Positions 57,269-64,000 of a DNA stretch of 64,000 bases are shown piece after piece. The position numbers and the translations under genes were made by a program. The stretch is from the NCBI RefSeq assembly GCF_954871325.1, contig NC_088775.1, positions 43,625,561-43,689,560 of the forward strand, read 5' to 3'. The notes beneath the pieces were generated by a model. The model did no database searches and was not told the origin of the DNA. It saw only the letters and a list, made by a program, of their open reading frames with translations. Numbering within the stretch: position 1 is the stretch's first letter; each line of letters starts with the position of its first letter. The DNA is from Gordionus sp. m RMFG-2023. Lineage: Eukaryota; Nematomorpha; Gordioida; Chordodea; Parachordodidae.

Positions 57269-57593
57269 ATAACAATCATTTTGTTAGAATTATATCAATG
57301 TGATTATCTATTCTAATATTTTTATTCCATTATATTTATTGCAATTTAGTTGAAAGATATACAATATATTTATAGCATTTTATATTTTTTATTAATAGTT
57401 ATTTTTATAAAAAGAACAACAATAAATATTTAACCATCTTTTTGATGAGTTAAGTCCTATTCAATTGCGAATTTATATTATATAGCTTTTTATATTTTTT
57501 ATTAATAGATATTTTTATAAAAAGTACGATAATATATCATTTGGTGAATGATATATAATTTATGTTTAAATATGAAAAATTAATCTACCGTGT

Positions 57594-57615
57594 CATTAGC
57601 GCACGCAGGAATTTG

Positions 57616-57646
<31 letters not shown>

Positions 57647-58968
57647 GGGGGGGATAATTAAAATTTTTTTAAATAAAATTATTGTTATTTAAAAATATCA
57701 ATCTTGACTCTATTTTCTTTTGCAATTTTAACCCTATTTTTATCAATTATTGATGAAATGGGAATCATATCCCCCTTTTGAATTGATTCTTTTGAGGAAA
57801 TCATCAGTTCACAGCTTTTGTGATAATTTGTTTTCTGATGATTGTCAAATCTCCCCCGCATCTTTGTATTTATTGAAAGGAGTCTTAACAAGATTGTTAA
57901 GCTTAACTAGATTTATGCCAGCATATCGTGGTCCAAACAGGACACATATTTTGCAATATGCTCCACTGTCTTGAATAGAGTATGGTAGCCATAACCACCT
58001 TGTAAAATAGCTATTTTGAAATTTTAACTTTCGATTAGCACATAAAGTTTGGGGATATTGAAAATTAAGGGGTGGAATATAAATCTATTATTAAATAAAA
58101 TATTTATCATAAGTATCTTTAATATATACCTTTTTAAGAAGTATATGTTTTTCTTCTAGGCTAATATTATCTTTATCTAAAAAATTGGCTATATCATATG
58201 GATGATCATTGTACTCTAGTTATTAAATTAAAATTATTTTAAAAAAAATTATTGCTGCACATTGTTGCAATCTCATTCTTTTACTAAATTTAATACCTAA
58301 AATTCTTATTTTACTATCCCATCCTTACTATTACAAGGTTCTTCGAAATAATCTTATGATTACATAATTAAATTAACATTTCATTTTCGAAGTAGGTGTT
58401 TAAAAAAACCTCCAAAAGTACATAAAAATGTAAAATTATTAAATAATACCAGCTAAGTTATTATAAAACTGCCCAAATGTATTTTTAGAATAACTGACCT
58501 TTAGATGGCTCTATATGCTGACTATCTATTATTTTTCAACAATTCTTTCATTATTAGCTATTATGGGGGGGGGGGGGGGGGGTTTAATTGCTAAAAATAT
58601 TTTTAAATTAAAATATTATTAAATTATTATACTATACTTTTTTGCTTTTTGGCATGATTTTCACCTTCAGCGTTTTTTAAAAAAAGTCTTAAATCCATGA
58701 CTAGAAATTTAAAAATTATAATGCCAGGAAATTTAAAAATAATAGATAAATATTACGCCACAAGGAAAACTTAAAAATTAAATTAATTGATAAAGTAAAT
58801 TAGTAAATGAAAAAGGTAATAATATAAAAATTTAAAGAAATAGATATGAATAAATATAATAAAATATAAAAAATAATATTTTTGAAAAATATGCCCGGCA
58901 TCTGCATTTTGGCTTAAGGGGGGGGGGGGGATTTGTCCCCCTGCCCCCCCCCGCTGCGTACGCCAATG
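57594..58968 (-). mobile_element. hAT, GCGTACGC/poly-G family, copy with N-terminal part
   Basis: Ends CATTAGCGCACGCAG (57594) and CTGCGTACGCCAATG (to 58968), flanked by TACCGTGT (57586-57593) and TACCTTGT (58969-58976), one mismatch. Long G runs lie inside both ends (57627-57653 and 58917-58930). The right inner part mirrors 54950-55180. It carries a minus-strand TTF-type zinc-finger start (57685-57990) but no C-terminal half, the reverse of the copy at 54914. Confidence 0.9.
57685..57990 (-). pseudogene. hAT N-terminal TTF-type zinc finger
   Basis: The minus strand reads GAYCKICVLFGP, then LVKTPFNKYKDAG, and, in the adjoining frame, RFDNHQKTNYHKSCELMISS followed by DKNRVKIAKENRVKI. The CxxC..H..C spacing and the helix after it match the TTF/ZMYM-type finger at the start of DUF4371-branch hAT transposases. 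One frameshift is evident; it then ends at a stop. Confidence 0.75.
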
Positions 58969-59129
58969 TACCTTGTGTATATAGATTTCGATCAAACTTT
59001 TTTAAAATTAAACTATGACGTTTTCGACGTTAAATTATTTATAGGTAAAAAATTTAAAAAGGTAGAGAATAAAACTATAACTAAATATCAGAAATTAAAA
59101 TATTATCTATCTCATAAATTTCAATATTA

Positions 59130-59550
59130 GAAAATTTTAATTATCTATCACTCATAAGCGTCAATATGCTAAACATATAAACTTTAAGCATCACCTGTCA
59201 GTCATAAGTGTTTATATTGCAATATATAAACTTTTAACATTGCACGTCAGTTATAAATATCAATAATATTAAATATCAGTATTACTAAATAACATAAATT
59301 TTTAACATTACATGTCAGTCATTAATGTCAGTATTACTAATAAATAGAAACTTTTTAACATTACATGTCAGTCATTAATGTCAGTATTAGTAAATAATAT
59401 AAATTTTTAACATTACATGTCAGTCATTAATGTCAGTATTACTAAATAATAGAAACTTTTAACATTACATGTCAGTCATAAATGTCAGTATTACTAAATT
59501 ATAACGTCAATCATAAATGTCAGTATTACTAAAGGGAGTTAATTTAAATT
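59130..59550. repeat. ~60-bp tandem repeat
   Basis: About seven variable units containing TTTTAACATTACATGTCAGT and CAT(A/T)AATGTCAGTATTACTAA. AT-rich and non-coding. Confidence 0.85.
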
Positions 59551-59764
59551 TAAGTTAAAATATCACGTTACACCTGTGACCAGGATACTTATCTCAGGTA
59601 ATTGTGATTTACCAAAACTCAAAAGTAAAAGAAATTTTTTTAGGTCCGTGAAGTTGGCCCCACAATTTTTGATTTTCAATGGTTTATCAGTTGGTATGAT
59701 TTGTACCCGATTTGTACCGTTTTCATTCGATTTGTACCATCACCGTTTTTGAGATATTCAAAGA

Positions 59765-62500
59765 ACAAAATTTTCAAATTATGGGAGAAATTCGGTATTT
59801 TGTGGGAGTAATATAAAAATTGTGGGAGAAATATGAAAATTAATAAAAAAAAAATTTTAATCTATTTTCCAAAATAAAATAGGTAATTATTTTTCAAAAT
59901 AAAATAGCCAACTATTTAAAATAAAATAGCCAACTATTTAAAATAAAATAGCCAACTATTTTTCAAAATAAAATAGCCAACTATTTTTCAAAATAAAATA
60001 GCCAACTATTGATCAAAATAAAATATCCAACTCTTTTTCAAAATAAAATAGGTAACTATTTTCCAAAATAAAATACGCAACTATTTTTCAAAATAGGTAA
60101 TTATAGTAGAACACAAAATTTCTTAAATACTATCTTTATTATTAAAATAACATATTGATTTATTATAATATATTAATTTTGTTTAAAAATAATAACCAAC
60201 GATCTTTTTTAAATAAAAAGAATGTAAACGAGATAAAATTTTATAAAAAAATTGTAATTTTACAATGTAAAAAAGTATATTTTATGCTAATGTATAAATA
60301 AGATTTTATAAAAAAACAAACAATTTTAAATTTACAATGTAAAATATAATTATAATCAATGCTGGGAAGTTGTTCTACAGTATTTAGTTAATACAATGTG
60401 GGAAGGGAATATGATATTTTGAGGCATCAAAAATCTTCAAAGCATAAATCAGTACAGGGCAGTCTATCAACATCTATTGCAAAACAAAAATATTCTTCAA
60501 AAATAAGAAATAATAGAGATGCAACTACAGTTGCGGAAATGGTAATTACCTATCATGCAGTACAACATTCAGAGAGCTACTTAACATCACAATGTTGGTA
60601 GAATCTTTTCCCATAATATTTAACGACTAATATAAATGAAAAGTATACTTTGTAGAACACAAATGAGCAAGGCTATCATCAATGTTTTAGGATATAAATC
60701 CAGAAGGTCAATTCTTGACGATTTGAAAGATGTGTAAACATATGCAATTCTAAGAGTTGCATCTAATAAGGAGATATCTTAACATTTCCCTTGATCCTCC
60801 CCTATTTCAAAAAATTTATGTCATTTCAATAAAACTATTAAAAAAATTTTCTCCAGATATGAAATATCCAAAGACATAGCTAACCATATATAATGGTAAA
60901 TATGGCAGATTTGGCATTACCAATGAATTGCATGGCAGCTTTCTGATCTGATAATTCCTCAGTGAATTTGGCAAAAACCAGAGTGTATTTACAGAATTGA
61001 GTCAGCTTAATGTTGGTTGACAGGTTCCTCCTAATACGCGCCATCATAGAATTTTAAAATTTTACAAACCTTTAAAAAATAAATAGATTATAAAAGCTGT
61101 CCTAATATTTTGAAAAAAATTTTCAAAAATATTTAGGAATTTTACATATAGGAAATCTACTATATGCTGTTAATATGCAGTTGCAATCAGAAGAATATAA
61201 TTTAATAAAGGTTCACTAAATTATGCTGCAGAAATACCAAAGTAAGAATATTATTACTATTATCGGATAATTATTAATAAAATTTAATATGATGTCATGT
61301 TTGAGGAGATTGTAATGGTACTTTATTTTTATGATTTGCCAAAATATTCAAAATATTAATTTTACAATGTAAAAAATTAATTTATTTGATTTTATGCAAA
61401 TGTATAAATAAGATTTTATAAAATATAGAAAGTCGAATAGTTATAGTTAATTATATTTTATTTGAGATTTAAATAATGGAACTAAACGTTTACCGTCGTT
61501 ATTAAGATATTTATAAAATTCCTGGCATGACATTTTATAATTTTGTTTCCATTAACTCGGCCTCTAATGTTGTTAAAGAGGCTAAAAATGTGCTCCGATG
61601 AGGTATTAGAATGAGGTAAGGAGAAAACATACTCGCAAATTTTTTCCAAGCATGGGGATTTATCGTTATTACGAAAAAATTCCACCCATTTCTCCTCTGC
61701 TTTTAGACCATCTAACTTTAAGTATTCTGGCGAATCATAAAAAATGGAAAAAATTACAATCTCTTCAAACAAGGCTTCAATGTCTATCGGTAATTTTAAT
61801 ATATTTATTAAATTACAAAAACCATCAAATGATGGTTTCTGTTCCAAGGTCATAAAATTTTTTGTAAATAGAGTTATTAAAATCAAATTTTGATTGTAAA
61901 TATTCTAAAATTGTCTTAATAAAAATATCTGCTTCATTTAAAAATGTATTAATTAGAGTATTATTTGAACATTTTAATATAATATTTTTAGCAATAGCGC
62001 CATAAAATTTATTATCTATTTTTAACTGTAGAGATGAACAGAGCTGTAGCATGATTTAGTGAATCTTTATCAATAAAGAATCTTCTGATTGCAACTGAAT
62101 ATTAACTACATGAAGTAGATTTCCTACATGTGAAACTAATCCAAAATATGCTTCTGACATTTAATCCTCGAAAAAATTTTTCAAAATTTTATGACAGCTT
62201 TAAAATCTTTATTTAAGAAGTATTTCTTTAAGGGTTCGTAAAATTTTAAAATTCTCTCGATGGCAGGTATTAATGATAACCACCTGATAGGTACATATCG
62301 CAACAACTCTCACCATTCCAAATCAGACCACTCCACCAATTCTTTTAATTCAGTGACTCTTTTAATTGATAAACTAAATTCGTTAAAACATTTCATCACA
62401 ATTACTTCGACATCTACAGATAGTACATTCATTGCCTTCTTGCAATATTTATGCAATATATGGCATATACAGCCAATTGGTATTAATTCATTATTGTGCT
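59765..62500 (-). mobile_element. hAT copy B (same family as 253-3493)
   Basis: Collinear with 268-2937 of copy A at high identity, including the 26-bp array (59861-60104), the plus-strand relic (60375-61200) and the minus-strand relic (61482-62513). The outermost CAGGGTTGCC terminus is missing: similarity begins with AAAATTTTCAAATT right after unrelated DNA. The right part is cut at 62500 by another hAT. Confidence 0.9.
60375..61200 (+). pseudogene. degenerate hAT transposase, N-terminal type, copy B
   Basis: The 67-codon part 60398-60601 reads MGREYDILRHQKSSKHKSVQ, then STSIAKQKYSSKIRNN and YHAVQHSESYLTSQCW. It is the cleaner version of 936-1140 in copy A. Downstream stops are shared with copy A. 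Confidence 0.75.
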
Positions 62501-62513
62501 TAGAGAACTGCAA
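61482..62513 (-). pseudogene. hAT transposase relic, copy B
   Basis: Same protein as 1961-3274, with the in-frame TGA after EWSDLEW shared by both copies. Here the dimerization region reads SLPHSNTSSEHIFSLFNNIR, then GRVNGNKIIKCHARNFINIL, a fuller tail than copy A. The start region is lost to the hAT insertion at 62501. Confidence 0.85.
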
Positions 62514-62520
62514 AGTAATT

Positions 62521-62640
62521 TTTTCGCAACCCGAGCCCGACCCGAGCCCGAATTAAAAAAAATTTTTTGTCCGAGCCCGACCCGAGCCCGAGCACACATT
62601 TTTTAATCCAACCCGACCCGACCCGAGCCCGACCCGAATA
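62521..62640. repeat. CCGAGCCCGACC subterminal array
   Basis: At least eight copies of CCCGAGCCCGA-type words interrupted by AT tracts; strongly GC-rich against the surroundings, typical of hAT subterminal repeats. Confidence 0.85.
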
Positions 62641-62919
62641 AAATTTTGCAATTTAAGTTTTAATATTATAATAACCAAAAAAAAATTTATGTGTATTTAT
62701 TCAGTTCAGCCACCTTAAATAAAAGTTTATTTGACGGCCATAATCTATTCAAGATATATATTAAGTTGCATTTTTAAAATTTGTAAAAAATATTATAAAA
62801 CGATTAATATACAAGCGAATTTAAAAATTATAACGATTATATAATAAGCATCATTTATGCGAATATAGATATGATGTAAAAGTTAATAAATATATAAAAA
62901 ATATAATGAACATATTATA

Positions 62920-63300
62920 TTATATATTGACCTCATCAATATCATTATCAAAATTATCACAAAGTGAATAATTATGATATATAAATAAAGAGGCGTCCAG
63001 TTTATCTGGCTTTAAACGAGTCCTTCTCTCCTCAAAGGCCCTACCAGCAGCTGAAAACGCCCTTTCACTGCTAGCCGACGAAGCAGGGATAGCCAGGAAT
63101 TTAAGAGCTAAAATACTTAAATTTGGAAACTCATAATGGTTTGTTTTCCACCATTTTAAAATATTATCGTCATCAACACATAATTTCGGATCTAGATATT
63201 TTTTTAGCTCGTCAACTTCGGCGCTAGCATCAGAATACGCATTGTCAGCCTCCCATAGAGAGAAGTCCAAAAACGTATCTACCACCTCTGTAGTTTCTTA
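62920..63300 (-). CDS. hAT transposase C-terminal exon
   Basis: The 121-codon reading has no lesion: DELKKYLDPKL, ILKWWKTNHYEFPNLSILAL, KFLAIPASSASSERAFSAAG and RTRLKPDKLDASLFIYHNYS. This is the full dimerization domain of the ZBED/hobo-like hAT group. The upstream side reads ETTEVVDTF at about 63300 and then becomes non-coding, so a splice acceptor is likely there. It could be part of an active or recently active element. Confidence 0.85.
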
Positions 63301-64000
63301 AGAAAAAAATATTCAATAATAATATTAAGATATATATTTACATTATTATTTTTTAATAATTTTACATATTTGATGATTAATATTTTTTTTGATATATGAT
63401 ATTTTTTTATAAAATTTATGTAATTATCATTATTCAACATTGATTTAATAAAATTTGAATTTTTTGAATTTTATTTAGTGATAATAAAATAATTAAAGGA
63501 AGTACTGAAAAAGAAAATTTTATTTCAGTAATTTTAGGAAAATTTGTCTAACTTTTTTTTGGAAGTAAATATTAATCTAAGATTTTGTATTTATTATCTC
63601 CAATATTTTTTAAATATATACTCAAAATTTTAGATCTCAATTTTTAATATGTTTTGAGATATATCTAATCAAAATTTGGGGTAAAATAGACCCCACCTTT
63701 GTAGTTAAGGGAGTTTTTTCTACCTTTGTAGTGAAGGGTTAAAACAAATGTTAAAAAAGACAATGTATAGGCTAGTTAAATAATAAATAAAACTTACATA
63801 AAATATGTCTTATCTTGTAATTTACGAGAAACACAATTTAGTAATAAAATAGTTTGGTATCGGGTTGTTAGGTTTATAAAATAATAATTAATAATGACAT
63901 GACATGTTAATATGATTGACATTTCCTAAAATGTGATAAATATTAAATAATATGATTTTATAATTAATATTATAAATTATACTAACTATTTAAGATATTA
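63301..64000. other. AT-rich interior of the rightmost hAT
   Basis: Probably intron or internal sequence of the element at 62501. No second exon was recognised before the window ends. Confidence 0.4.

Larger units (their letters stand above)
62501..64000 (-). mobile_element. hAT element with CCCGAGCCCGA array, right end off window
   Basis: It begins TAGAGAACTGCAAAGTAATT at the point where copy B loses its match to copy A, so ATTGTGCT (62493-62500) is the predicted target duplication. Then comes a GC-rich array (62521-62640) of CCGAGCCCGACC words and a minus-strand transposase tail. The other end is not in the window. Confidence 0.75.

Overview
This window is very AT-rich metazoan nuclear DNA built mostly of transposable elements. 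The most useful clue to the organism is a nuclear copy of mitochondrial DNA (numt). Its genes read with the invertebrate mitochondrial code (TGA=Trp, ATA=Met, AGA=Ser), and cox2 is followed by trnK(CTT). The numt has no tRNA-Leu between cox1 and cox2. That fits an arthropod-like or other protostome invertebrate outside the pancrustacean pattern, but the species cannot be named from this sequence. The one clear host gene is a three-exon heparan-sulfate 6-O-sulfotransferase on the minus strand (31011-36751), whose splice phases match at both junctions.

Layout: 1-9590 is a layered fossil. The numt (nad6-cytb-cox1-cox2-trnK-nad4, minus strand) was split inside nad4 by a 5.7-kb hAT element (97-5832), which was itself split by a second hAT element (253-3493); both insertions keep 8-bp target duplications. 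9595-15610 holds more hAT relics, one of them carrying a broken Ty3/gypsy-type LTR element (11101-14546, 5-bp target duplication). 16165-18230 is a 3'-truncated LINE. 20231-24895 is a pair of almost identical 2.3-kb transposons in head-to-head orientation. 25-31 kb is mostly non-coding with small element fragments, including a MITE with a perfect 8-bp duplication.

31-37 kb is the sulfotransferase gene. 37831-49867 appears to be one 12-kb hAT element with an unusual two-tier system of inverted subterminal arrays and a nearly complete five-exon transposase. It also contains a pogo-type fragment in one intron, a 350-bp-arm inverted repeat, and a smaller related element in its right array. 50-53 kb is a decayed hAT. 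54-57.3 kb carries an integrase-type zinc finger and an OTU protease-like region, interrupted by a hAT of a family with poly-G ends; a sister copy follows at 57594-58968. 59765-62500 is a second copy of the hAT at 253-3493, and it is cut by yet another hAT that runs off the right edge.

The elements act as a stratigraphy, not as a pathway: nested insertions give relative ages, shared lesions show that some families moved after losing their own transposase, and transposase introns of about 38-50 nt in two hAT families hint at a host that splices very short introns. I saw no bacterial genes, no CRISPR and no nuclear RNA genes.
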